Below are positions 17,803-27,052 of a DNA stretch of 64,000 nucleotides, piece after piece. Source of the DNA: Alicyclobacillus kakegawensis NBRC 103104 (GTDB lineage Bacteria; Bacillota; Bacilli; Alicyclobacillales; Alicyclobacillaceae). How positions within the stretch are numbered: position 1 is the first letter of the stretch; each line of letters opens with the position of its first letter. The DNA lies in the NCBI RefSeq assembly GCF_001552655.1, contig NZ_BCRP01000004.1:159933-223932 (forward strand). Direction: 5' to 3'. Both the position numbers and the translations under genes were made by a program. The notes under the pieces were generated by a model. That model was not told the origin of the DNA. It searched no databases and worked only from the letters and a program-made list of their open reading frames with translations.

Positions 17803-18339
17803 ATGACGTTCGAACGTGTGCAGCCGTACGATGAGCGATGGGTGATGTATGTATGCGGTCTGTGGAGGCGATGGCCTGCACTCAATGCCTATATGGTAGT
17901 CATTGCGCTCTGGACACCGATTGTCATGGTCTGCGTCATCGCTGCGGGCGCCTTATTCCTGGCGCCGCCTGCGGCACATCCTCGCCTCGCCGGGTTTTCG
18001 GCGATAGCGGCCGCCGTCTTGGCGCGTGTCATGAACGAATGGGTGACCCGAGTGTTCTGGCGTCCGCGCCCGTTTGAGCGACTGCCGTTTTTGCCGTTGC
18101 TTGCGCATGAGCGCGGCGGCTCCTTTCCCAGCAACCATGCGACTGGCGCCTTCGCTTTGGCGGTCAGCATGGCGGGAGTGCCTGGAGTGGGGCTCATCCT
18201 GTTTGTACTGGCCGTGCTCTTGGCCATATCGCGCGTGTACGTAGGCCTGCACTATCCCACAGATGTTCTGGCCGGCGCTTTGCACGGGACCTTTGTGGCG
18301 GTCGTGGTTTCCACTGCTGTGAGCGTGTGGGTAGCGTAA
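17803..18339 (+). CDS. PAP2-family phosphatase (undecaprenyl-diphosphatase-like)
   Basis: A 178-residue membrane protein with about five helices. The PAP2 signature is complete: RPRPFERLP (motif 1), FPSNHATGAFA (motif 2, with Asn in place of the usual Gly of PSGH) and SRVYVGLHYPTDVLAG (motif 3). Members dephosphorylate polyprenyl pyrophosphates or lipid phosphates on the outer face of the membrane. ATG 17803 is the first start after the PLD stop; an upstream ATG at 17782 would overlap it. Part of a PLD-PAP2-cupredoxin cluster. Confidence 0.87.
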   Translation: MTFERVQPYDERWVMYVCGLWRRWPALNAYMVVIALWTPIVMVCVIAAGALFLAPPAAHPRLAGFSAIAAAVLARVMNEWVTRVFWRPRPFERLPFLPLLAHERGGSFPSNHATGAFALAVSMAGVPGVGLILFVLAVLLAISRVYVGLHYPTDVLAGALHGTFVAVVVSTAVSVWVA

Positions 18340-18391
18340 TGCATAGTTCCCCATGCGCCTGTGCACGGTAGAGGCCAGGAGGCTGATCAGC

Positions 18392-18826
18392 ATGCGCTGC
18401 CGCTCGTTCGTTTGGCGTGCGCCGAGGTTTTGGCGTCGCTGCCGCTGGTCTGCGGCGGTATCCATCATTTTCATTGGAATCGTCTCGGTCGGACCGCTTC
18501 CGTTTGGCCTTTTCCTGAAGGTTCCCCAGGTGTTCGCGCAGACCGCCGTGCGAGTGGTGCTCCGCGATGGATCTATTTCTCCTGGGCGGATTGCAGCGCG
18601 TGCGGGCCAAACCGTCAATCTGACGGTGGTCAATCAAGGCCGCCAGGTGCATAACTTGGTCATCCCGGACTTTTACGTGTTCTTGCCCAATCTACCTGCC
18701 GGGGGACAGACCACCGCCTCCTTCACACCCGACAGACCCGGACGGTTTCCGTTCTATTCGGATCGACTGATGCAGGGAAAACGTATGCCCGAACCCGGAA
18801 TGCAGGGGACCCTTGATGTACACTGA
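18392..18826 (+). CDS. Exported cupredoxin-fold protein with degenerate copper site
   Basis: A 144-residue protein starting at ATG 18392 (AGGAGG, 9-base spacing). A long signal sequence with a basic start and hydrophobic core is followed by VFAQT, a likely signal-peptidase site near residue 50. The mature part has RIAARAGQTVNLTVVN, HNLVIPDF and EPGMQGTLDV, the usual frame of small blue-copper-like proteins. The first His is present, but the family's Cys in the F-Y-C motif is Ser (FPFYSD) and the following His is missing. A type-1 copper site is therefore unlikely; it may bind another ligand or be structural. Confidence 0.75.
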   Translation: MRCRSFVWRAPRFWRRCRWSAAVSIIFIGIVSVGPLPFGLFLKVPQVFAQTAVRVVLRDGSISPGRIAARAGQTVNLTVVNQGRQVHNLVIPDFYVFLPNLPAGGQTTASFTPDRPGRFPFYSDRLMQGKRMPEPGMQGTLDVH

Positions 18827-18942
18827 GGGGGAACCTGGATGCCGTGATTTCGTGCTATACTTTGGTGTGGCATGATGGCTGGCTATCAGTGGTCTAACCG
18901 CAGGGCAGGAAGGTTCAGTCCGGTAGATAGGGGGCCGACACG

Positions 18943-19389
18943 ATGGCAAGCACGATGCGGGTCACGGCAAACTGGTTGGGGCGGCGCCACTTTGCTGCAG
19001 TGGGTCCCTCCGGCTGCCAAGTTGAAATGGATGCGGCGGCCGAGGTTGGTGGCGAGGGCCATGGAGCACGCCCCATGGAGTTATTGCTGATGGGACTCAT
19101 CGGATGCACCGGCATTGACGTCACCATGATTCTCGAACGTATGCGCCAGCCCTTAAGTTCCTTGGCGATTGAGGCGGACGGGACGCGGCGCGAGGAGCAT
19201 CCGCAGAAGTTTACGGAAATCCACCTCTACTACCGGATGGCAGGGGATGTGGATGCGGATAAGGCGTGGCGCGCGATTCACCTGAGTGAGGAAAAGTACT
19301 GCAGCGCTTCGGCCTCGCTGCAAGCGCAGATTGTGCCCCATTTGATTCTCAACGGGCGGGAAATCGCAGACGTCAGGACGTCCGGGTGA
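18943..19389 (+). CDS. OsmC/Ohr family protein
   Basis: A 148-residue soluble protein. ARPMELLLMGLIGCTGIDV contains the first conserved Cys and EEKYCSASASL the second, the pair used for thiol-dependent reduction of organic hydroperoxides in OsmC/Ohr. GGGGG precedes ATG 18943 at 6-8 bases spacing. It is separated by 116 bases from the cupredoxin-like gene and is convergent with the HIT gene. The RPMELLL/YCS pattern is closer to the general OsmC (YhfA-like) branch than to Ohr. Role in peroxide or reactive sulfur defence is inferred from the family. Confidence 0.87.
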   Translation: MASTMRVTANWLGRRHFAAVGPSGCQVEMDAAAEVGGEGHGARPMELLLMGLIGCTGIDVTMILERMRQPLSSLAIEADGTRREEHPQKFTEIHLYYRMAGDVDADKAWRAIHLSEEKYCSASASLQAQIVPHLILNGREIADVRTSG

Positions 19390-19405
19390 GGTTCAGCGTG
19401 CGGGC

Positions 19406-19423
19406 GGTGGGCTGCCGCCCACC
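19406..19423. terminator. Hairpin between convergent osmC-like and HIT genes
   Basis: GGTGGGC-TGCC-GCCCACC is a perfect 7-bp stem with a 4-base loop, 17 bases after the OsmC stop. No T-run follows on either strand, so it is at best an atypical terminator. Confidence 0.35.
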
Positions 19424-19468
19424 CAGCTGTCTCGCTCATGGGTGCGGCGGCGCCGTTGTGCGACGGAT

Positions 19469-19813
19469 TCAGCCGGGCGGCCACTGCAGTTGCCGGCCGC
19501 CGATGACGTGGTAGTGCAGGTGTGGGATGGTCTGCTGCCCGTGGCGCCCTATGTTGGTCACGATGCGGTATCCGTCCTCAGCAATGCCCAGCTTTTGTGC
19601 GACCCTCTGGGCCGCCAGGTGCAGCCGCCCAATCAAGGCGCAGTCCTCCTCCTGAATGTGGTGTGCGGAGGGAATGTGCTTTTTCGGGATGACCAGGACA
19701 TGCACGGGAGCCTGCGGCTGAATGTCTTCAAACGCCAGCAGGTCCTCGCTTTCGTAGACCTTTTTGGCTGGCACCGCGCCCGCGACGATCTTGCAAAACA
19801 GGCACTCTTCCAC
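19469..19813 (-). CDS. HIT family nucleotide-binding hydrolase (HinT-like)
   Basis: A 114-residue protein with the histidine triad HLHYHV near residues 99-104 and N-terminal CLFCKIVAGAVPAKKVYE, typical of HinT-type purine nucleoside phosphoramidases. GTG 19813 is chosen because CGAGGTGGAAAA lies directly upstream; the open frame continues far beyond without support. Length equals that of E. coli HinT. Divergent from the D-amino-acid transaminase gene, 179 bases away. Confidence 0.92.
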   Translation of the reverse strand: MEECLFCKIVAGAVPAKKVYESEDLLAFEDIQPQAPVHVLVIPKKHIPSAHHIQEEDCALIGRLHLAAQRVAQKLGIAEDGYRIVTNIGRHGQQTIPHLHYHVIGGRQLQWPPG

Positions 19814-19992
19814 TTTTCCACCTCGTTTTTCGGCAACGTTGACTTCAGCAAAATTGTAGGCCAATCGGGCGTCTGCTTCAAACGCTGAGTTCCAAGCCCG
19901 TCTGTGAGCGCGGCATTGGATTGATTCCTGTCTTGTTTCTCTCGTACTGTATGGGCAAGCAACAGTATGTCCTGGATGCGGAGGTATGCAGT

Positions 19993-20931
19993 ATGTCCAC
20001 CCTTTATTATTATGACGGTCACTTTTACGACGAAGACCCGGCGAAGGTGTCTCTGGAAGACAGGGGTCATGAATTTGGCGACGGCGTGTATGAGGTTGTG
20101 CGGGTGTACGGTGGTAGGCCTTTTCTTCTGGAATGGCACCTGGAGCGGTTTGAACGCAGCTGTTCCGCCATCGGTTTGCACAACCCGTTGTCGCGCGAGG
20201 ATTGGATCCGGCTGATCCACGAGGCCGTCCGCCGCAGCCATGAATCGGAGGCCCAGGTGTACTGGCAGCTGACACGAGGGGCGGCGCCGCGTGTTCACTG
20301 GTTTCCCGGGAGCGATTCGAAGGTCACATTGATTGTTCGAGCGCAGACCGCCGCTGCGCCGACAGGCGGCGCCACGCTGCTGGCGTACCCGGATGAGCGG
20401 TGGGCCCATGTCTTCGTCAAGACCATCAACCTTTTACCCAATGTCTTGGCGAAGGAATCGGCTCACCGCGCCGGCGCTGACGAAGCCCTGTTGGTGCGCG
20501 GCGGCGTGATCACTGAAGGAGCGGGCAGCAACGCCTGGTTTGTCTCGGATGGAAAGTTGTACACGCATCCAGCGGATCGCCACATCCTTCCCGGGATCAC
20601 GCGCCGCCTGGTGCTGCAGTTGGCCCAATCCCTCGGCATCCCGACGCTGGAACGAGCCGTGACGCTGTCCGAGCTGAGGAATGTCGAGGAGGTCTTTATG
20701 ACGGGCACAACCACGGAAATCTTGCCCGTACAAAAAATTATCGCCGAGTCATCACGGCTCACCCAATTGTCCGAACTGGAGGACGCCCCGCCGGAATCTT
20801 TGCTGTACGAGTGTGTCAATCCGGTGGAACTCTGGGCGCAGACGGGCGAGGCGCCGCTGACGGAGCGGCTGCGCGCCGCCTTCGCGGACGCGGTTGCCCA
20901 CTGCCGTAACCAGTCGCCTATGAATCCCTGA
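19993..20931 (+). CDS. dat: D-amino-acid transaminase (class IV PLP enzyme)
   Basis: A 312-residue fold-type IV aminotransferase. LEDRGHEFGDGVYEVVRVYGG near the N-terminus, the PLP Lys in HVFVKTINLLPNVLAK, EGAGSNAWFV and the phosphate-binding TGTTTEILPV match D-alanine aminotransferase. It would interconvert D-Ala/2-oxoglutarate and D-Glu/pyruvate, supplying D-Glu for peptidoglycan. ATG 19993 follows GGAGGT. The C-terminus is about 25 residues longer than Bacillus Dat. Branched-chain aminotransferases share the fold, but sequence hallmarks favour Dat. Confidence 0.87.
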   Translation: MSTLYYYDGHFYDEDPAKVSLEDRGHEFGDGVYEVVRVYGGRPFLLEWHLERFERSCSAIGLHNPLSREDWIRLIHEAVRRSHESEAQVYWQLTRGAAPRVHWFPGSDSKVTLIVRAQTAAAPTGGATLLAYPDERWAHVFVKTINLLPNVLAKESAHRAGADEALLVRGGVITEGAGSNAWFVSDGKLYTHPADRHILPGITRRLVLQLAQSLGIPTLERAVTLSELRNVEEVFMTGTTTEILPVQKIIAESSRLTQLSELEDAPPESLLYECVNPVELWAQTGEAPLTERLRAAFADAVAHCRNQSPMNP

Positions 20932-20943
20932 AGGGATGGGAAG

Positions 20944-20964
20944 CCATGGACCACGCGTCCATGG
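20944..20964 (+). terminator. Hairpin after the D-amino-acid transaminase gene
   Basis: CCATGGAC-CACGC-GTCCATGG is a perfect 8-bp stem with a 5-base loop, 12 bases after the stop. No T-run follows, so termination is only suspected. Confidence 0.4.
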
Positions 20965-21092
20965 CCCGCACGTTTGGCGCCGGTTGCGGATTTATCCGTC
21001 CAGCCGCCATCCGGCGCCCCAGCTCAGATGCGGATTGTTTCCAGGTGGTCTGTTCAATCCGGCAGCGGTTTGCTATGATAATAAAGAAATCT

Positions 21093-21106
21093 ACCGACTG
21101 GTCGGT
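21093..21106. promoter_or_regulatory. Palindromic TetR/FadR-type operator upstream of fadN
   Basis: ACCGAC-TG-GTCGGT, two perfect 6-base arms, lies 10-15 bases after a -10-like sequence (TATGAT 21074-21079 or GATAAT) and 33 bases before the fadN start. Fatty-acid degradation genes of Bacillales are repressed by the TetR-family regulator FadR, whose sites are short palindromes. The Bacillus subtilis FadR box has a different sequence, so the regulator here is inferred, not recognised. Confidence 0.5.
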
Positions 21107-21138
21107 TTGGATTGAGTCGGTGCGAGGGGGATGAGACG

Positions 21139-23544
21139 GTGAATCGACGAATTCGCAAGGCGGCCGTGCTCGGTGCAGGTGTTATGGGCGCAGCCATTGC
21201 GGCTCACCTGGCCAACGCTGGCCTCTCCGTCCTGCTTTTGGATATACCTCCAGACCACTTGACCGATGCGGAGCGGGCACGCGGCCTCTCACTCCATGAC
21301 CGCAAGGTGCGCAATCGTCTAGCCGAAAACGGGCTGGCTGCGGCTTTGCGGGCAAAACCAGCCGCGCTGTACGACGCGGCCGACGCCGAGCGGATTGAAA
21401 CCGGCAATCTGGATGATGACCTCGGCCGCTTGCGTGATTGCGATTGGGTTGTGGAGGCGGTGGTCGAAAACCTGGACATTAAAAGGAACCTCTTCCTCAG
21501 GGTGGCCGAAGCGACGGGCGAGCACACCATCGTCAGCTCCAACACCTCTGGCATCTCCATCGCCGCCATGGCGACCGATTGCCCTGTCTCCTTCCGGCGG
21601 CGTTTTCTCGGGACGCACTTTTTCAACCCCCCCCGCTACATGAAGCTGCTCGAAATCATCCCGGGTCCGGAAACCGATTCCGAGGTCGTCACCGCGATGG
21701 TCGAGTTTTGCCAACGCACATTGGGCAAAGGGGTTGTGGTGGCCAAGGACACGCCCAACTTTATCGCCAACCGCATCGGGACGTACGGATTGATGGTCAC
21801 GTTGCAGGCGATGGAGAAATACGGCTTGGGCGTCGACGAAGTGGACGCCATCACAGGCCCGGCCATGGGGCGGCCCAAGAGCGCGACTTTTCGCACCCTC
21901 GACTTGGTGGGATTGGACACCATGGTGCACGTCGCCCGCAACGTGCAGCAGGCTGTGACGGACGACCAAGAAAGGAAAGCGTTTGCCATCCCTCCTTATA
22001 TCGAACAGATGGTGTCTCGGGGGTGGTTGGGCGAGAAAACCGGCCAAGGGTTTTTCCGCCGTGTGGAAACCGACAAGGGCCGCGAGATCCTTGCCCTCGA
22101 CCTGCAGACGATGGAATATCGGCCGCGCAAAAAATTCGCCTCCGCGTCGCTCACGGCGGCCAAGCGCGCTCAGGACGCCCCGTCCAGATTGCGGGCGTTG
22201 GTGTATGGGGAGGATGCGGCAAGCCGATTCGCGTGGGACGTGCTCAAGTCGGTCTTGCTCTATACGGCTCGCAAGCAGGGTGAAATCGCCGATGACATCC
22301 TGTCGGTGGATCGGGCGATGAAATGGGGGTTCAATTGGGACCTGGGGCCGTATGAGACCTGGGATGCATTGGGGGTTCGCCGTTCGGTTGAACGGATGCG
22401 GCAGGAAGGTGAAGAGATTCCAGACTTTGTCTCGGAAATGTTGGCCTCTGGACAGGAAGCGTTTTACCAGCGCAGTGTCGCCTCCAAACCCCGGTTTTAC
22501 GTCGGTCGCGGCCAATACCGGGACGTTGACGAGCCCAAGCAGATCATTTCGCTCGCCCGCCTGAAGGAGCAGGGAAAGGTCATCCGCAAGAACTCGGGGG
22601 CGAGCCTGCTGGATATCGGCGATGGGGTGGCTTGTCTCGAGTTTCACTCGTTCAAACAGGCGATTGGAACCGATGTGATACAGATGATTCAGCAGAGCGC
22701 CGACGAGGTGGAAAAGAATTGGCGGGCCCTGGTCATCGCTAACGAGGCTCCGAATTTCTGTGTCGGCGCCAACCTGATGATGATGTTGATGGAGGCCCAG
22801 GACGAGAACTGGGACGAGATCCAACTCGCTGTGCACCAGTTTCAACAGGCGATGATGCGCTTGAAATACCTGTCCAAGCCGGTCGTGGCTGCTCCCCATC
22901 AGATGGCGCTGGGGGGAGGTGCTGAGGTCTGCCTGGCCGCTCATCAGGTGCAAGCGGCGGCCGAGACGTACATCGGCTTGGTGGAGGTCGGTGTCGGTTT
23001 GATCCCTGGCGGCGGCGGCAACAAGGAGATGTTGATCCGGGCGCTGGAGGGAGTCCCGGATGGTGTCCATGAGCGCCTGGACAGTTTTGTGCAAAAGACT
23101 TTTGAGACGATTGCTCTGGCCAAGGTTTCCACCAGCGCCAAAGAGGCTAAGCGGCTTGGCATCCTGCGCCACCATGACGGCATCACCTTGCAGCGGGATT
23201 TCTTGCTGCACGACGCAAAACAGGTGGCTATCGGTCTGGCTGACAGCGATTTCCGCCCGATGCAACCGCGGCTCGTCCCGGTCGTCGGCGAGGCGGGCGC
23301 GGCCCGATTGAAGGCGGGCGTCTACGGCATGCGCGTGAGCGGGCACATCTCGGAGCATGACGAGAAAATCGCGCACCACCTCATCCGTGTGCTGACCGGC
23401 GGCAGTGTGGCGAGGGGGACAAAGGTGTCGGAACAGTATCTGCTGGACCTCGAGCGAGAGGCGTTCTTGAGCTTGATTGGTGAGCCCAAAACGCAGCAGC
23501 GGATGCAGTACATGCTCAGCCATGGCAAACCGCTGCGCAATTGA
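21139..23544 (+). CDS. fadN: Bifunctional 3-hydroxyacyl-CoA dehydrogenase/enoyl-CoA hydratase FadN
   Basis: An 801-residue beta-oxidation enzyme. The NAD-binding motif [17 protein letters not shown] opens the dehydrogenase half; [18 protein letters not shown] and [15 protein letters not shown] follow. The C-terminal third is a crotonase domain ([37 protein letters not shown]). This order (dehydrogenase first) is that of Bacillus FadN (about 789 residues), opposite to E. coli FadB. GTG 21139 follows GAGGGGG with 8 bases spacing. First gene of fadN-fadA-fadE. Confidence 0.95.
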   Translation: MNRRIRKAAVLGAGVMGAAIAAHLANAGLSVLLLDIPPDHLTDAERARGLSLHDRKVRNRLAENGLAAALRAKPAALYDAADAERIETGNLDDDLGRLRDCDWVVEAVVENLDIKRNLFLRVAEATGEHTIVSSNTSGISIAAMATDCPVSFRRRFLGTHFFNPPRYMKLLEIIPGPETDSEVVTAMVEFCQRTLGKGVVVAKDTPNFIANRIGTYGLMVTLQAMEKYGLGVDEVDAITGPAMGRPKSATFRTLDLVGLDTMVHVARNVQQAVTDDQERKAFAIPPYIEQMVSRGWLGEKTGQGFFRRVETDKGREILALDLQTMEYRPRKKFASASLTAAKRAQDAPSRLRALVYGEDAASRFAWDVLKSVLLYTARKQGEIADDILSVDRAMKWGFNWDLGPYETWDALGVRRSVERMRQEGEEIPDFVSEMLASGQEAFYQRSVASKPRFYVGRGQYRDVDEPKQIISLARLKEQGKVIRKNSGASLLDIGDGVACLEFHSFKQAIGTDVIQMIQQSADEVEKNWRALVIANEAPNFCVGANLMMMLMEAQDENWDEIQLAVHQFQQAMMRLKYLSKPVVAAPHQMALGGGAEVCLAAHQVQAAAETYIGLVEVGVGLIPGGGGNKEMLIRALEGVPDGVHERLDSFVQKTFETIALAKVSTSAKEAKRLGILRHHDGITLQRDFLLHDAKQVAIGLADSDFRPMQPRLVPVVGEAGAARLKAGVYGMRVSGHISEHDEKIAHHLIRVLTGGSVARGTKVSEQYLLDLEREAFLSLIGEPKTQQRMQYMLSHGKPLRN

Positions 23545-23558
23545 CGGGGGGAGATTGT

Positions 23559-24740
23559 GTGAGAGAAGCGGTGATTGTCGCCGGCGCCCGGACTGCCATC
23601 GGCAAAGCGCCGAAAGGCAGCCTGCGCACCACTCGGCCGGACGATTTGGCGGCGCTGGTCGTCACGGATTTGTTCCGCCGCGTTCCACAGGTCGCAAAAG
23701 AAGAAGTGGACGATGTCATCATGGGCTGCGCCATCCCCGAAGCGGAGCAGGGCATGAACGTCGGCCGCATCGTGGCCCTGCGCTCCGGATTACCGACCAC
23801 AGTACCGGGCATGACGGTCAACCGGTTCTGTTCATCCGGTTTACAGGCCATCGCGATCGGAGCCCAGCAGATCATGCTGGGAGCGGCCGAGGTGGTGGTC
23901 GCCGGCGGCCTGGAGACGATGAGCCTCGTGCCCATGGGGGGATACAACCTCTCGCCCAATCCTTACTTGGTTGAGCACCTGCCGGCCGCCTATATGTCGA
24001 TGGGCAACACGGCCGAACAGGTGGCGGCCCGGTTCGGCATCACGCGCGAGGATCAGGACGCCTTTGCCCTGCGCAGCCATCAACGCGCGGCCCGAGCCAT
24101 CGACGACGGGAAGTTCAAAGACGAAATCGTGCCGGTGCCGGTGAAATTCACGGAAACCGATGCGGACGGGCGGCCGCACACGGTCGAAAGCGTGTTCGAC
24201 ACCGATGAAGGGGTGCGGCGGGACACCTCAATGGAGGCACTTTCCAAGTTGCGCCCGGTTTTTCACGCACAGGGCACGGTCACGCCTGGCAACTCGTCGC
24301 AGACCAGCGACGGTGCGGCCGCTGTGCTGCTCATGTCGGGCGAGCGGGCGGCCCAGCTCGGGGTCCGGCCCATCGGCGTTTTTCGCTCCTTTGCGGTCGC
24401 CGGGGTCGATCCGGACGTCATGGGCGTGGGACCGGTGGAGGCGGTTCCCAAGGCGCTTCGGATGGCCGGTCTGAAGCTGGCCGACATCGACTTGATTGAG
24501 CTCAACGAGGCGTTTGCCTCGCAGGCCGTGCATGTGGCGCGCACCCTGGAGTTTCCGGACGACCGGCTGAACGTCAACGGCGGCGCGATTGCGCTTGGCC
24601 ACCCGATGGGTTGCACGGGCGCTCGGCTCACCGTCTCCATACTCAACGAGCTGGCGCGCCGGGGCGGCCGTTACGGACTCGTCACCATGTGCGTTGGCGG
24701 TGGCATGGGAGCGGCCGGCGTTTTCGAACGCGTGGGCTAG
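23559..24740 (+). CDS. fadA: 3-ketoacyl-CoA thiolase FadA
   Basis: A 393-residue thiolase with the nucleophilic Cys in [15 protein letters not shown], His in [15 protein letters not shown] and Cys in [10 protein letters not shown]. It releases acetyl-CoA in the last step of beta-oxidation. GTG 23559 is used (GGGGGGA upstream), 14 bases after the fadN stop. Size and position match Bacillus fadA. Distinct in sequence from the orphan thiolase at 9111. Confidence 0.95.
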   Translation: MREAVIVAGARTAIGKAPKGSLRTTRPDDLAALVVTDLFRRVPQVAKEEVDDVIMGCAIPEAEQGMNVGRIVALRSGLPTTVPGMTVNRFCSSGLQAIAIGAQQIMLGAAEVVVAGGLETMSLVPMGGYNLSPNPYLVEHLPAAYMSMGNTAEQVAARFGITREDQDAFALRSHQRAARAIDDGKFKDEIVPVPVKFTETDADGRPHTVESVFDTDEGVRRDTSMEALSKLRPVFHAQGTVTPGNSSQTSDGAAAVLLMSGERAAQLGVRPIGVFRSFAVAGVDPDVMGVGPVEAVPKALRMAGLKLADIDLIELNEAFASQAVHVARTLEFPDDRLNVNGGAIALGHPMGCTGARLTVSILNELARRGGRYGLVTMCVGGGMGAAGVFERVG

Positions 24741-24851
24741 AACGCGTAGTTTGAGAGGAAGCAAACAGCAGGCGTGTTTCTGACCGATGCGCAGCCCGAT
24801 GCGCCGGCGGGATGTGCTTAGGGGTCAAAATGGCCAGAGGGGGAATCTGCC

Positions 24852-26630
24852 ATGACGGCAACTGGACACGAATTGACCAAAGGAGCGGCGTTCTTGATCT
24901 CCGAGACGGATTCGGGACGGGTGTTCACGCCGGAGGATTTCAACCAGGAACACCAGATGATCATCGAAACGACTCGCTCCTTCGTGGAACGTGAAATCCT
25001 TCCAAACGCGGAGGAACTGGAGCACCAGAACTGGGATTTGACTGTGTCGCTGCTCAAGAAGGCAGGGGAACTGGGGCTTTTGGCGGCCGATGTCCCGGAG
25101 GCGTTCGATGGACTGGGCGCAGACAAGGTGACGTCGGCTTTGATTATGGAGTACATGACGCGGGGCGGATCATTCGCGGTCGGGCTCGGTGGGCATGTCG
25201 GCATCGGTACGCTGCCCATCGTGTATTTCGGAAACGAGGAACAGAAGAGAAAATACCTGCCGCTGTTGGCCAGCGGCGAGAAACTCGCGGCCTACGCCCT
25301 GACCGAGCCGGGGTCGGGTTCGGACGCGCTGGGCGCCAAGACGACAGCCCGCCTGTCGGAGGACGGAAAGCACTACATCCTGAACGGAACCAAGCAGTTC
25401 ATCACGAACGCGGGCTTCGCCGACCTGTTCATCGTGTACGCCAAGATCGACGGGGAAAAGTTCTCGGCGTTTATCGTCGAGCGCGATTTCCCCGGCGTGT
25501 CCACCGGGCCTGAGGAGCGGAAGATGGGCATCAAGGCATCGTCCACCCGCCCGCTCATCCTTGAGGATGCCAAGGTGCCAGTGGAAAATCTGTTGGGAGA
25601 GCCCGGGCGCGGGCACGTGATAGCCTTCAACATCTTGAACATTGGCCGCTACAAACTCGCTGTCGGCGCGGTCGGCGGCATGAAAGCGGCGATTGAGACG
25701 TCGGTGAAATACGCGAAAGAACGCAGACAGTTCCAAACAGCCATCGCCAACTTCCCGCTCATTCAGCAAAAGCTGGCGGATATGAACATCCGCTGCTATG
25801 TGACGGAAAGCATGTCCTACCGCTCCACCGGCGATATCGACGCCCGTCTGGCGGCCCTGCCGGATACGGCTGACGGGCGCGAGGCGGCGCGCGCCATTGA
25901 AGAATACGCGTTGGAATGTTCTGTGAATAAGGTCTACGCCTCGGAAGCCCTGGATTTCGTGGTCGATGAAGCGGTTCAGATTCACGGCGGGTACGGGTTC
26001 ATTCAAGACTACCCCGTCGAGCGGATGTACCGCGATTCCCGCATCAACCGCATCTTCGAGGGGACCAACGAGATCAACCGGATGCTCATACCGGATATGC
26101 TGATGCGGCGCGCGATGAAGGGGGACCTTCCGTTGCTGCAGGCCGCCGAGGGCCTGCAGGAAGAACTGATGGGCATGTTGCCGCTGCCAGACGAGAGTGT
26201 GCCGCTGGGGGTGGAGATGCATCTGCTGCGAATGGCCAAGAAGGTGCTGTTGTTCGTGGGAGGTAGCGCAGTGCAGAAGTACATGCAGGCGCTGAAGGAG
26301 GAGCAGGAAATCCTGGCGGGTTTGGCCAACATCATCATCGAAATCTACGCTCTGGAGAGCGCCTTGCTGCGGGCGGAGAAGGAACTGGCTCGCAGCGGTG
26401 AGACGGCTGCCGCCAACAAGATCGACATGGTGCGGGTGTATGCCCGCGAGGCCATGGCCCGCGTCGATCAACAGGCGAAATTTGTCTTGGCGGCGATGGA
26501 GGAAGGTGACGTGTTGCGTACGCAACTGGCCGTACTGCGCAAGCTGACCCGCTTTGAGCCGGTCAACAGCAAGCAGATAAAACGGCAGATTGCCGCCCGC
26601 GTCATTGAGGCTGAGGGTTACCTGGCCTGA
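24852..26630 (+). CDS. fadE: Acyl-CoA dehydrogenase FadE
   Basis: A 592-residue FAD enzyme, close to Bacillus FadE (about 594). The dehydrogenase core shows YALTEPGSGSDALGAKT (FAD/acyl binding), HGGYGFIQDYPVERMYRD and INRIFEGTNEINR near residue 405; a C-terminal helical extension of about 170 residues follows, as in long FadE/VLCAD-type enzymes. GGGGG precedes ATG 24852. The 111-base gap after fadA contains no clear terminator, so it is probably in the same operon. Electrons would pass to ETF, which is not in this window. Confidence 0.94.
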   Translation: MTATGHELTKGAAFLISETDSGRVFTPEDFNQEHQMIIETTRSFVEREILPNAEELEHQNWDLTVSLLKKAGELGLLAADVPEAFDGLGADKVTSALIMEYMTRGGSFAVGLGGHVGIGTLPIVYFGNEEQKRKYLPLLASGEKLAAYALTEPGSGSDALGAKTTARLSEDGKHYILNGTKQFITNAGFADLFIVYAKIDGEKFSAFIVERDFPGVSTGPEERKMGIKASSTRPLILEDAKVPVENLLGEPGRGHVIAFNILNIGRYKLAVGAVGGMKAAIETSVKYAKERRQFQTAIANFPLIQQKLADMNIRCYVTESMSYRSTGDIDARLAALPDTADGREAARAIEEYALECSVNKVYASEALDFVVDEAVQIHGGYGFIQDYPVERMYRDSRINRIFEGTNEINRMLIPDMLMRRAMKGDLPLLQAAEGLQEELMGMLPLPDESVPLGVEMHLLRMAKKVLLFVGGSAVQKYMQALKEEQEILAGLANIIIEIYALESALLRAEKELARSGETAAANKIDMVRVYAREAMARVDQQAKFVLAAMEEGDVLRTQLAVLRKLTRFEPVNSKQIKRQIAARVIEAEGYLA

Positions 26631-26729
26631 TACGCCTTTTTGGCCTTGGCCCTGCGTCTGGAAGTATGCGCGGAATTCCGGTATAACGGGATACAAGGAA
26701 TATTCCATCAGGCAGAGGTGACGACGGAC

Positions 26730-26999
26730 GTGTTCAGCTCCATGGGTCTTGTGGCGGGATGGTTCCCGTGCCTGGCGTTTTGCCTGGGCTTTGCCTTCTA
26801 CTTTCGCAAGCGTATGGTCTGGACTCCGACCCTGTTGGTCGCCGCCGGAAGCGCCTGGTTTTTGTGGGCGTACTCGGTTGCCTACCAAGCCTATGTGATG
26901 CTTTACTTTTTCCTCTGTTGGTTCGGATGCTGGGCCGCGTCCGCCGCGCGACGCTGGGCGGACGGGCGTCGGGACGGCCGGCGTTCCGACATGCCCTGA
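26730..26999 (+). CDS. Small membrane protein, 89 residues, unknown function
   Basis: GTG 26730 follows AGAGGTG with 9-base spacing. The protein has three hydrophobic helices (about 5-22, 31-46, 49-67) rich in Trp, Phe and Tyr, and a short Arg-rich cytoplasmic tail. I do not recognise the family. It lies 99 bases after fadE on the same strand and could be the last gene of that transcript, or independent. Confidence 0.55.
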   Translation: MFSSMGLVAGWFPCLAFCLGFAFYFRKRMVWTPTLLVAAGSAWFLWAYSVAYQAYVMLYFFLCWFGCWAASAARRWADGRRDGRRSDMP

Positions 27000-27052
27000 C
27001 CCTGTCCCCCACGCCTTGGAAAGGGATTGGACCGACCCTTGACTGCCGCGCG

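Noticed and set aside
21319..23523. 734-codon open frame on the minus strand
   Set aside because: It is fully antisense to fadN, has no ribosome binding site and no recognisable motif; long antisense frames are expected at this GC content.
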